This document shows, piece by piece, positions 1 to 9,700 of a DNA stretch of 39,369 nucleotides. Origin of the DNA: Azolla pinnata. Taxonomy: Eukaryota; Streptophyta; Polypodiopsida; Salviniales; Salviniaceae. Made by a program: the position numbers and the translations under genes. The stretch spans positions 5,158-44,526 of the forward strand of contig JBBBWG010031676.1 of the NCBI GenBank assembly GCA_037176905.1, given 5' to 3'. Each line of letters starts with the position of its first letter. Positions within the stretch are counted from its first letter, which is position 1. The notes under the pieces are model-generated. The model did not search any database. It was not told where the DNA came from and saw nothing but the letters and a program-made list of their open reading frames with translations.

Positions 1-1525
1 TACAATAGAATTATGCGTGGTAGCTTGAGGGAGTTATAAACAGTACAGCAATAAGTGACAAGACTAGAAACTCAAGATGCTGGTGGTGACACGGAAGCAT
101 AAAGATAGAGATCAAATGAAGAGAGAGAATAAAATGAGACAAATTGATCGATGTACTAATGACTAACGTAATAAGGATCAAGAGAGGTTACAAGTGTTTA
201 CAATGTGAGATGAAATATTATTCTATAAGAATTGTTTCAACAATCAGAATACACAATATTTTTTGAAATTTTTAGAATTTTCTTGACATTTCAACAAAAT
301 TTCGTTACTCTGGGTATAGCTATGGGTTGTGAGTTTTCTCACTTTTATGGTTACATTTTTTAAAGTACAGCAAAGTATCGAAATATTAAAGTGCCTTGGG
401 TTAATTCAATGGATTATCAAGGAATTTGTCAACCCTCACACTTGTCGTTATGTGCAAAAGGAGGGTGTTAATGGTGCACTCACTATGTGAGCGAGAGCTT
501 AATTAGACCAAATCAAATAGGACGAAGGGAAGCGAATGGAACACAGTAAATTAAAAGAAATAGAGTGATTGAATTGTATCAATGAGTAGAGAAAAAAAAA
601 TCATAAAATCTTATAGATAGTCTTATTGAGCTTTATAAATCTTTTTGAATGAAAGAAACGATAACATTCGATGTTGTTTGTGTCATTTGATGGGCTCCAA
701 GCATAGATCTAACTTTTATTGTAAGAAAATGAATGATTTTTGCCGCTAAGCATCGAGGTTGCAAGAACTTAATAGTAATCTCTATACATAAAACATGTAC
801 GACTCGACGTGGGATATTGCAATCGACATGCGCATGGCTTAACGCTTTCTTCCATTAGCAGAACAAAGCTCCGGCTTTTGTTTCTTTTAACTATGCGATG
901 CTTAAGGAGCCTTTGGGGCGCTGATCAAAGATTATCTATGAACCCACATGTGCATTGCGAACGAGATTGTCGATGCATTTTGCAAAGAGTAGTATATATA
1001 GTCGACACTACCAGCTAGTCAACTTCACAAAAAGAATCCCAAAACATCGAGATTCCACACGGGGTCGACACTTCTATCGCCTTAATCTTCCAAAAATAGC
1101 GATCTTTTCCCTCACGTACGATTTTGCAACTCCGTTTGTGATGGATGGTTTTGCCTCGAAATACTATCCGAGGCCCAACAATTTCTTCTTGATATCGGGA
1201 GTTTTGATGCTCACAAGTTTAGGAAAGGTTCGCCATTCGATTGCATCCATTTAATTGCAGTCTTTGATTATGAACTAATCTTACGATTCTATTCGTTTAT
1301 TATGATCATTATTATTATTGTCAGGCATCAAATGTTCGAACTAATTAAATTGGTTTCAACGATCGTTGGCAGTTTCTTTCGTAATTTAATATCTCAGCGC
1401 ACGCCTCTTGGGTAATCGAAGCATTCCATCTTTTTAATCGAAAGGTAATTTTGCCGAGGAAAATGAGAAAAATTATAAATAAATAATAATAATAACCTTT
1501 GAATGGGAATGCAAGGGGCTGCCAT
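1..1525. other. Intergenic, AT-rich, no gene recognised
   Basis: This stretch is AT-rich on both strands. Only short open frames are present; the longest on the plus strand (955-1254, 99 codons) has no motif I recognise and no coding-like composition. A decayed transposon cannot be excluded, but I see no terminal repeats or polymerase motifs. Confidence 0.6.
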
Positions 1526-1955
1526 GGCCATATGGAAGCATGCATGCATATATGTATGTGTCGGTATCATATATGTATGCATGCATGCATATATGTGTGT
1601 GTCAGTATGTGTTTGCATGCATGCATGCATATATGTATGTGTGGGTATCATATATGTGTGTGTCGATGTATGCATGCATATATGTGTGTGTCGGTATGTG
1701 TTTGCATGCATGCATGCATATATGTATGTGTGGGTATCATATATGTGTGTGTCGATGTATGCATGCATATATGTATGTGTGGGTATCATATGTGTGTGTG
1801 TCGATGTATGCATGCATATATGTAAGTGTGTGTGTATGTATGTATGTATGTATGCATGCATATATGTATGTGTGTGTATGCATGTATGCATGCATATATG
1901 TATGTGTGCATGCATGTGTGCGTGCATGTATGCATGTATGTATGGGTAGAACATG
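1526..1955. repeat. ATGC/GT minisatellite with ~89-bp higher-order period
   Basis: A field of alternating purine-pyrimidine sequence built from GCATGCAT, ATATGTATGTGTG and GGTATCATAT blocks. The GGGTATCAT block recurs at 1643, 1732 and 1781, and the GTTTGCATGC block at 1611 and 1700. This gives an 89-bp composite period made of roughly 49-bp and 40-bp subunits. From about 1830 it decays into plain TATG/TGCA microsatellite. Long open frames here (Cys/His/Met-rich on one strand, His/Thr-rich on the other) are products of the repeat, not genes. Confidence 0.85.
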
Positions 1956-2017
1956 CGATTGATCATGTAATCATGTGATGCAAATGCCAGTGCAGTGCAA
2001 AGTCGGCGTTGTACACA

Positions 2018-2122
2018 TGCATGTGTGCGTGCGTATGCATGCATGCATGCATGCGCGTGCATGTATGTATGTGCGCGCGCGCGTATGTGCATGCATGAAT
2101 GTGTGCGCGCGTGTGTGTATGT
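2018..2122. repeat. TGCA/GCGC alternating purine-pyrimidine tract
   Basis: A run of TGCATGCATGC, GTATGTATG and a 9-12 base GCGCGCGC core around 2071-2082, nearly all alternating purine and pyrimidine. Such tracts are known to favour left-handed Z-DNA under torsional stress; that this one does so is inference. Confidence 0.7.
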
Positions 2123-2172
2123 CCATGCGATGGATTGCCGTAATGGAAACGCAGTCGGTGGCCGCCATCTCG

Positions 2173-2279
2173 CACGTGCGGATATGATACGCCGGGCGCA
2201 CGTGGACGGATGATAAGCCGTGGGGATGATAAGCGGGCGTGTGATAAGCGATAAGGGGGGGGGTGTGTGGGGTGATAAG
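2173..2279. promoter_or_regulatory. Cluster of two G-boxes and five GATAAG I-box cores
   Basis: Palindromic CACGTG occurs at 2173-2178 and 2199-2204. It is followed on the plus strand by GATAAG at 2212, 2228, 2243, 2250 and 2274. G-box and I-box elements side by side are the classic light-responsive module of plant promoters such as rbcS. The cluster lies about 0.7-0.8 kb upstream of the ERF start at 2970, so it may belong to that gene's promoter. The motif matches are seen; the function is inferred. The GATAAG copies could also just be a small decayed tandem repeat. Confidence 0.45.
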
Positions 2280-2281
2280 GT

Positions 2282-2321
2282 GTGGAAGCGCAAGTGGGGG
2301 GCAGGTCCTGGGCTCGAAACC
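2282..2321 (+). mobile_element. Possible tRNA-derived SINE fragment
   Basis: The segment AGGTCCTGGGCTCGAAACCC (2303-2322) resembles the box B / T-arm region of plant tRNA-derived SINEs, with GGCTCGAAACC one mismatch from GGTTCGANNCC. A weak box-A-like TGGAAGCGCAAGTGG sits at 2282-2296, and A-rich sequence follows from 2331. No target-site duplication or full body is visible, so this is at best a fragment. Confidence 0.25.
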
Positions 2322-2419
2322 CACACGCCCCAAAAAGCGGGAACAAACAACACAAACACAGAACAAAACCAAAAACAAAAAGGAAGAAGAAAACAGAGCA
2401 ACACGCACACGCACAAAAT

Positions 2420-2472
2420 ACACACACACACACACACACACGGCTTCTGTAAAGCCCCCAAATAACACATAC

Positions 2473-2511
<39 letters not shown>

Positions 2512-2512
2512 T
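2420..2512. repeat. (CA)n and (AT)n microsatellites
   Basis: A (CA)11-type run at 2420-2441 is followed by an (AT)12-type run at about 2479-2502 ending in a short (AC) tail. Both are simple-sequence repeats upstream of the ERF gene. Confidence 0.9.
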
Positions 2513-2743
2513 GTATTTGGCTTTTGAATAATCAGCACAACTGAGAACTCCCACCCAACACACCCAACACACACACAGAAGCCTCTAGAGCCTTTTGGTT
2601 TCCCCCCTTTCTTGGAGCAGGTTCCATCGCTGTTTTGCTGTGTTTCTTTTCCATTCATTCCCCTTGCGGGAGTCAGCCGTCCGGAGAAGTGTCCGGATCA
2701 GAGGAGCCGAGGGGGAAAGAGCAGAGAAAGCAAGCAAGCAAGA

Positions 2744-2957
2744 AAGATTAGATAGGATAGATAGTAGAGATAGATAGTAGAGATAGATAGTAGAGATAGA
2801 TAGTAGAGATAGATAGATTGATAGATAGATAGTATAGATTGATAGATAGATTGATAGATAGATAGATTGATAGATAGATTGATAGATAGATAGATAGATT
2901 GATAGATAGATAGTATAGATTGATAGATTGTATAGATTGATTGATTGATAGATAGAT
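2744..2957. repeat. GATA/GATT tetranucleotide repeat in ERF leader
   Basis: About 210 bases of GATA units interspersed with GATT and TAGA variants, with GATAGATAGATTGATA blocks repeated several times. It ends 12 bases before the ERF start codon and supplies the in-frame TAG at 2949-2951 that bounds the reading frame. It probably lies in the 5' leader or core promoter, so length variation here could affect transcription or translation. Confidence 0.85.
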
Positions 2958-2969
2958 CGATCGAAAGGA

Positions 2970-3201
2970 ATGAGGAGCGATATGAGGAGGATTCTGCAGC
3001 AGCAGCAGCATCATCTTCCTCCAGCTTCCATAGCCAGCGGATATTCATCCAGCGACATTGATCCCGCAACATCTTGGCCACCAACATCATCCTCGTCTTC
3101 TTCTTCTGCATCGTCAGCTGGAAGCCCCGAGAACGGCATCGATCAGCTCACGCATAATGCATCACCATCACCATCGCCATCACCATCACCATCATCGTCA
3201 T

Positions 3202-3236
<35 letters not shown>

Positions 3237-4025
3237 GCAGCATCATCACCATCAGCAGCAGCAGCATCGTCTGCTGATGAGCGGCGCAGGTACCGAGGCG
3301 TGCGGCAGAGGCGGTGGGGGAAGTGGGTCGCGGAGATCCGATGGCCGGGAGCATCATCATCATCATCATCCTCATCATCATCATCATCATCGTCCTCGTC
3401 GTCAGGGCGATGGCGACGCGGCGGATCAGATGATGATGGCGGACGACGACGCAGAAGCGGATCAGGGGGTGGGAAGCATGCAGGCGATGGCGATGGCGAT
3501 GGTGATGGCGATGGCGATGGTGATGGCGATGGCGATGGTGAGCGGAACATGATGATGATGATGATGGCGAAGGAGAAGAAGAGGAGGAGCAGGATATGGC
3601 TGGGCTCCTTCTCGGAGGCGGCGATGGCGGCCAGAGCTTACGACGCCGCCGCCTTCGCGCTGCGAGGCGCCGCCGCGCGCCTCAACTTCCCTGAAGCCGC
3701 CTCCTCTCTGCCGCGCCCCGCCTCCCTCTGCGCTCGCCATATCCAGATCGCCGCCGCCGCCGCCGCCGCCGCCATCGCCGCCTGCAGGAGCCCCGCCATC
3801 GCCGCCTGCAGGAGCTCCGCCATCGCCGCCTGCAGAAGCTCCGCCATCGCCAGCAGCAGCAGCTTCATCATCTCCGGAAACTACCTTCCTCCTCCTCCTC
3901 CTCCTCCTGCTCCTGCTCCTGCTGTTTCTACTACCACTTCTGACGGAATCCGCCCCGCCATCGCTCTCCCCGACGAATCTCCGCCTCCCTGCGCCTCCTC
4001 CGCCTCCGATTCCGCGCTCCTTCAA

Positions 4026-4060
<35 letters not shown>

Positions 4061-4403
4061 AATCCGCCCCGCCATCGCTCTCCCCGACGAATCTCCGCCT
4101 CCCTGCGCCTCCGATTCCGCGCTCCTTCAAGACGACGCCGACGACGACGACGACGACGACGAGGCCATGGAATCGGCCGGCTCCACCCTCAGCGCGCAGC
4201 TGCTGCAGCAGCAGCAGCGCCAGCGCTGGGATGTCTGCGCCATGATGCAGCTGGAGCTGGACATGGAAGCAGAGCGCCTCATCGCAGCAGCAGCAGCAGC
4301 AGAAGGCATGGATCATCTGGATGCGCTCCATGGTCGCGCCGACTGCGGAGAAGACGAAGACGACGACGAGGAGGAGGACGACGAATGGCGCCTCTGGGAC
4401 TGA
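2970..4403 (+). CDS. AP2/ERF transcription factor (DREB A-5 type) with a split AP2 domain
   Basis: Single-exon gene of 477 residues, predicted nuclear DNA-binding factor. An in-frame TAG at 2949-2951 precedes ATG 2970; Met5 is an alternative start. The AP2 domain is recognisable in two parts: [17 protein letters not shown] at residues 108-124 (beta strands 1-2) and RIWLGSF at 208-214 followed by the [14 protein letters not shown] helix region to LNFPE at 238-242. Normally about six residues join them; here 83 do, made of poly-Ser, Gly-Asp repeats and six Met. DREB position V14 is kept (V120), but position 19 is Trp125 instead of Glu. Just after the domain, [13 protein letters not shown] resembles the conserved group II motif. 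The rest is low-complexity: Ser/Pro and Ala at 65-100, Ala repeats, two poly-Asp runs within a 38-residue duplication, and an acidic end in EWRLWD. No EAR repression motif is seen. Function of the split domain is uncertain; it may be a decaying gene. Confidence 0.85.
3342..3590 (+). repeat. Trinucleotide/hexanucleotide expansion inside the AP2 domain
   Basis: In frame with the ERF and lying in the loop between beta strands 2 and 3. It contains a TCA-rich run (3351-3403, about 18 Ser), a mixed Arg/Gly/Asp segment, a GGCGATGGTGAT hexanucleotide run (3484-3540, Gly-Asp repeats) and an ATG run (3550-3567, six Met). The total excess over a normal AP2 loop is about 231 bases, a multiple of three. 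Confidence 0.85.
3942..4165 (+). repeat. 114-bp in-frame tandem duplication in the ERF gene
   Basis: The block beginning GACGGAATCCGCCCCGCC occurs at 3942 and again at 4056, a 114-bp (38-codon) period. Each copy encodes an [17 protein letters not shown] segment and ends in a poly-Asp GAC run. The second copy lacks about nine bases (Ser-Ser-Ala) present in the first. A third, smaller repeat of CCATCGCCGCCTGCAG units lies upstream at about 3771-3850. Confidence 0.85.
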
Positions 4404-5847
4404 CTGACTGACCACGGAAATCAGACTTGCTCAAAAACCGTCAACTGATTCGGTTCTCTGTAATTCCGCCGATGTGCCCCTCGGAGAGCGAATCGATCGA
4501 TTCTCCCGAGTTCCTTCCGTAAAAATCCTCGCCTCGATCTGCCGCTCGGAGGAGCCCGTTATAAGCGCGCGCCCTTATCGCGAGATGGGCGCGTCCGATC
4601 CCGCCTTCCGAACAGCGGCTGCGGATCCGCAAGTTCCGACGCCGCCGGAATCGCCGGCCGGGTCTTTTTGGCCCCGAAGAATCGCCTGTTCTCCGCAGCC
4701 AGCTGCGCGATCCGCAAGATTCGGTCGGAGTTTTGCTGCTGCTGTGGCTGATACCAATGTGTGTGGGTGTTTTGGGCAGAATCCCTTAAATTGACCCGGA
4801 GAAAGAACACGTTCTGATGCCTGCGAGTTCCGTGATCGGCTAGGCTCCTCTCTGATCGGGGATGAAGTGCTACGAGGCTAGCTCCGTAAGGGATTCGTGC
4901 CTTTGTTCCCGTGTCCTCCTTGTTCCCCCTGACTGTTTTGTTTCCCAAGATAGATGTTCCCCGATTCCGATAATTGCGATGCTACCCTTGCTTTGCAGAA
5001 GCTCTTGGCAGAGGCCACGGGAAGATTCCCATCGATGTTTTTCTGGCAAGGTTTGCGGTTGCTCATCGAAATGCAATTCTGCGAGCTCAATTTCCTCTCA
5101 TAGCTCGCAACAACAGCGAAGAGAAGCTCTGTCAGTTTCTCGAGACGTGTAGATCGGAGGTGTTAAGGCGATTGTGAACAGGATTGTTTGTGGTTGCCTT
5201 CATACCGGGCCACCGGCTCCTTAATTATGCGATTAACCCTCCACCACTCCTGACTTGCTTGCTAGCACACATAATGAACTTGTTTGGGTTCCTGGTCACG
5301 TCCGAACGAATAATCGAGAATTAGTACCCATCCATCATCAGTGGGATTACTAGCCGCCGATTGAAACTCGTGTTGAACACTGAAGCAGAAAACATGAATT
5401 AACGAGGCCCGTTTTAACTTCCTAAGCAGGGCTGATCGCATCAATGCTGGTTCGATTCGGCTCACACTAAATCCTGAGCCAAACTATCTCGACTGCTTTG
5501 ACGTGGTGAAGACAGAAAGAACTACAGCAGCCGAGGGCCCCCCTCGCATCAGACAAAACCGCTCCAACTATCAGGTTGCATATGGTCAAGCTATAGCATG
5601 AAGTTTGCTCTGGAGCCAGGCTGGGCCACTGCTGATAACAAGCATGATGAAGAAAAAAAAAAAAGGACAAACAACTTGCATGCATGATGTCTGTGATGGC
5701 CGATGAACGACGAACGATCTTGGGAAAGGTTGTCTGGAATCGTCCGAAGAAGCCAGACATGTTTTGCCACCACACGGTATTGCTCTGCTTTTTGCCGTTT
5801 CACGTGGCCTCGGGGCCTCACCCAGACCTCGGACTTCTTTACAAACT
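4404..5847. other. Intergenic; GC-rich then mixed, no gene recognised
   Basis: The first part should hold the ERF 3' UTR. From about 4480 to 5175 the sequence stays GC-rich with several open frames of 60-130 codons on both strands (for example 4474-4794 plus and 4559-4948 minus). None has a recognisable domain, and the frames overlap each other, as expected from GC-rich non-coding DNA. An untranslated or non-coding transcript is possible but not shown. 5200-5847 shows nothing recognisable. Confidence 0.5.
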
Positions 5848-5932
5848 GATGATGATGATGATGCTGTTGATGATGACGGTGATCACGATCATCACCATCA
5901 CCATCATCACCATCATCACCATCACCATCATC
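5848..5932. repeat. GAT and ATCACC microsatellites
   Basis: A GATGATGATG run at 5848-5863 is followed by an imperfect ATCACC/ATC repeat at 5889-5932. The His- and Asp-rich frames across it are repeat artefacts. Confidence 0.9.
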
Positions 5933-6197
5933 GTATGTGTAAAACCCAAAAGAGCTGTTTCGTAAACGGTCCCATGCTCAGTTCGCGCAGTTCTATGTCA
6001 TATTCACATCTGTGCGATCGTCGCCGATGAGAAATCATTGGGGTTTGCAATGTGTGCCCCACTGGGGGGGCGATTCGGAAAGGGATAAACAGAAGGGCAT
6101 TTCCGAAATCGAAGTAATCCAGGTGTTGAGAGAGCCACACGCATGCATCCATGCATCCATTGCCATACCTCCACACATACATACATGCATAACCAGA

Positions 6198-6232
6198 GGG
6201 TTTAGGGTTCCTAAACCCTAAACCCTAAACCC
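6198..6232. repeat. Interstitial telomere-type repeat in inverted arrangement
   Basis: The plus strand reads GGGTTTAGGGTT and then, without spacer, CCTAAACCC continued by two more CTAAACC units. The plant telomere heptamer (TTTAGGG/CCCTAAA) is therefore present in both orientations, and GGGTTTAGG / CCTAAACCC can pair around a 3-base loop. It sits inside CATA-type microsatellite. The AAACCCTAA core also equals the telo-box cis element bound by telomere-repeat-binding proteins in plants. Confidence 0.8.
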
Positions 6233-6484
6233 ATACATACATATATGCACCCATCATCCTACATGCACACGCAAAAGAGAACATGTTAGCACAAACTCGA
6301 AAGCAAAGTTCCCACGCAGAAACAGACAGCTGAATCGAAGCCAACGAACAGAGAAGGCTCTCGACTAAATACGAAAAGGAATTAACCTGCGGTTACGGTC
6401 ATAAACAACAAAACCAACAACAACATCGTCAAACATCGGATACGTGTACAGCCGACAGAATAAAACGTATGTACGTAAACTGTA

Positions 6485-6778
6485 ATGGATGACACAACAC
6501 ATACTCACATACAGACAACCGATAACATACACTCATACGTACATACATATGTACATACGCACATTACATGCATACCTACATACGTATTTACCATATACAA
6601 ACGCATATACGTACATACACACGTAGATACATACGCATGCATACGTACATACACACGTAGATACATACGCATGCATACGTACATACATACGTACATACAT
6701 ACGTACATACATACGTACATACATGGAATACCTTCATACATGCGACATTCATACATGCATCGTATTCATACATACACA
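6485..6778. repeat. ACATACGT-rich microsatellite field
   Basis: Units of CATACGTACATA alternate with CACACGTAGATACATACGCATG, the latter duplicated at about 6612 and 6648, then a regular CGTACATACATA 12-mer runs from 6676 to 6724. Overlapping Thr/His/Tyr-rich frames are products of the repeat. Confidence 0.88.
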
Positions 6779-9700
6779 GATTCTCGATCGATCGTTGCGT
6801 CCGGTGGCTCTGATTCTGCGCTGAGGTTCTGCATCAGGTTGTTTCTGTGTGCGTGTGCGCCAGCAAACAGCCGGAAGAAGAGGCAAGCACAAAGAGGAGG
6901 TTTCGGCTTAGGGTTTCCACGCTCCGTTTTCTTCCAGTGTACCCTTCTTTTTTTGTACGTGCCAGATTCTTCCTCGGGGCAAAACCAGCTGTACATTTGC
7001 TCCCCTGGATCGACGGGTTTATCTCTGCCGGGTATTCCTATCCATCAATATGTGCAATGCAGTTGTGCTTTCATTCCTTGTCAAAGTTTTTTTTTTTTTT
7101 TTAAGCTAAAAAATGGACGATCTTGGTTTTGGAACTCGTTGTGTTACCTCCTTTCCTATTTGATCATATGGAAAAGAGCTGGCTTGCTAGCTACTCTGCT
7201 CAATGGCTCCTTTTTGAGGTTTGTGGATACACCGAGGATCGATCTTAATCATGTAGTTAGCATAATGGAATGGGAGTTAAAGAGCGAGTAGAATCATTCG
7301 TAGTCATGTGAAATTAGTATAGCTGAGATGGGAACGAAGACGTCAATCAAAGGAATGGCCAGATAAGGGTTTTTGGCCAAACTTCATACATGGAAGTGGA
7401 TTCATCCCTAGAAACGATTTCAGAAGAGGGAGGAAAAAAGAAGGTGCACAGATGAAAGAAAAGGAAAAGACATTTACACTTTATATCCATGATACCCAAA
7501 CCCTATGTCATGCCTGTGTGCTTGATTACAATTGGGTCCATACGTAGCCTTAAATTCCACTGTAAGCATCTACTTGATGGATACATAAGCAGATGAACTC
7601 GACAATGACGACATCCGAAGCATGCTTTCAACTTAACAAAGTCATGGACTTTGTAAATGAGAATCTGCAAAATCTGGACTGGCGGTGGCTTGTAATGCAC
7701 TCATAGTAATAGGTTGGCATATGAAATGCACCTTTCTGCTCAGCATCTTACACCGCTGGAAAAATGTAAAGTTTCTTAAAACTGTTTGACCCGGAACGCA
7801 TAAGTACTGAATATAAACAGAGAAAGATTGCGTGGAGATTTATTCTTTCCTACTTATGGAATCATTAGTCTCACTGGTGTGCTATGCTACATTTGTGATC
7901 AAAGTGTATTTGACTCCTGTGAGAAGTTGCATCATTTTCTAAGAAAGTAAGTGAAAGAAATCACAGGGAATTTCTCTTCAATTCATTAGAGTGATGCTTT
8001 AATGCCACTGCTACTAAAGAGGAGGAATGATACTTTTGTAGTCGTAACTTATATAGCTTATTTCAACTTATCTATGGTAGTTACAGAGGTCGATTGGGTT
8101 ATGGCCACGCTAGAGGTCATGACCGTAAGTTGAATAGCCCAAGGAATTAACTATTCAGATGATGGCACTTGGCTCTAATCCATTGGTTTAGGAAAGTATA
8201 ACTAAGTGCATAACCTCTCATATGGATTATCCCCTTTTAACATCTCTTTCAGGGATAGTCACATCTCTCAGTGTGAGTTGGGATCACTGACGTCATGCTA
8301 ATGTTCGAATTGGTCTCATGTTTGTCGCCTAGGAACACAGTCACCAATCTAATCCAGGTCAGAACTGGATCAGATCCTAAGAATAAGGATGATAAGTTGA
8401 TAGTCAGCTTGTCCATGGATCATGCTCGAGGGCGGACAATGTTTGTTACTTGCATCATCTAGATTTACTCTAGCTGATTGGTAAGTCCTAACAAGAGGAA
8501 AGAAAGAAAACTTATCGTTATCTTAACTGATGTAAAGATATCTTGAGCTACCCTATCATGGCATTAGGTAGATGTATATCCACATAGAGCAGGGCGATGC
8601 ATCTGTATTTATACAATGTGACATCGACCATTTTCAGCTTACCAGCAATTATTACCACTATGTTTAGCGAGCTGTTTTGATGGTATAAGCATCTATCTCG
8701 AGTACTTTGCTTTAGAAGCTCCCAAAGATGTTGGAGACTGTTTACACGCCAAATAAGGCATTGTTGACTATTAGGCTGCTCCCATTTGCACCTGAATTAT
8801 GTCATACGACGCTAATAACTAGATTCTTATCTTGAAGGAAATAAACTAAGGTCTCTCCAAGTCTCGGCATTACTGTCCTATGAAGAATCAACCTCAGGTC
8901 TTACATTGTAGAAATCCAAGTAATAGTAAGGAAAAGTGGAATTCATAATGCTGACTTATAGCTGACTACATCATCCAGGTGGTAAAGAAAAAGCCGTCTC
9001 GATTTTTAGCATATTTAGTGAATAATTCAGCCACCATTCAATGCGATCACCCACTCTTCAACCCTACTTGTTTTGACTGCATAAAGCAAATTGCGATACC
9101 CACATATCATATTTGCATCATGTAGTTCTCTTTGTGGTAAGTGTTTTAAGCATCACATATGTGAAACCTGCTGCTTCAGTTTATTCAGGGCAAAGCTATT
9201 TAAAAACTTTCCAGGGCAAACTAGAATCATTTCATTTCAAAAGGTTGAAGGATGTCATCATGCATATTGGTGGTGCAAAACATGGAAAGAGACAGATAGT
9301 TATTATGGCTTGTTATTATTGTTTTATTTCCCCTGCAAAATACTTGTTGAACTCATAAGTATCCGCACTGATTGTTGATCAGGAACTTATAGACAAAACA
9401 AATGGCAACGAAACATTCATGCTATTCTTGAAACTCTGGCGGATTGCTGTATTTTTTGCGAATTCAATTGAGTTATCACTTGTCACACATCATCACAAGA
9501 AAAAGTGATGTGAATTTTGCTTGGTTCGAGGACTGCAAATTTTAGCAAACACGCCTCGACTCCATAAGAGATACAAAAAATGATTGACGACGTTTACAGG
9601 TGAGGCTACTAGTGGTTGAGGTGTTCTCTGCATGAGAAATGTGGAATGATAGAAATGCAGAAGCTAATATGGCTGCCTTGAAATTGTCATTTTGATGTTA

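Noticed and set aside
955..1254. 99-codon plus-strand frame
   Set aside because: Isolated, no motif, composition like the flanking DNA; possibly transposon debris but not supportable as a gene.
2295..2330. tRNA gene
   Set aside because: Only a T-arm-like word is present; there is no acceptor stem, D arm or anticodon arm in the right positions.
1394..2572. 392-codon open frame on the minus strand
   Set aside because: It is Thr/His/Met/Tyr-rich because it reads through CA, CATA and TGCA repeats. No domain, and the same region is open in most frames.
3538..3592. Possible intron explaining the AP2 insert
   Set aside because: GT (GGTGAGC) at 3538 and AG at 3591-3592 would give a 55-base intron, too short for plants, and would not remove the Ser or Gly-Asp runs. 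No other GT-AG pair rebuilds a normal AP2 loop in frame.
3462..4415. 317-codon open frame antisense to the ERF gene
   Set aside because: Poly-Val, poly-Cys and Gly runs mirror the GC-rich repeats of the real gene, whose AP2 halves lie on the plus strand.
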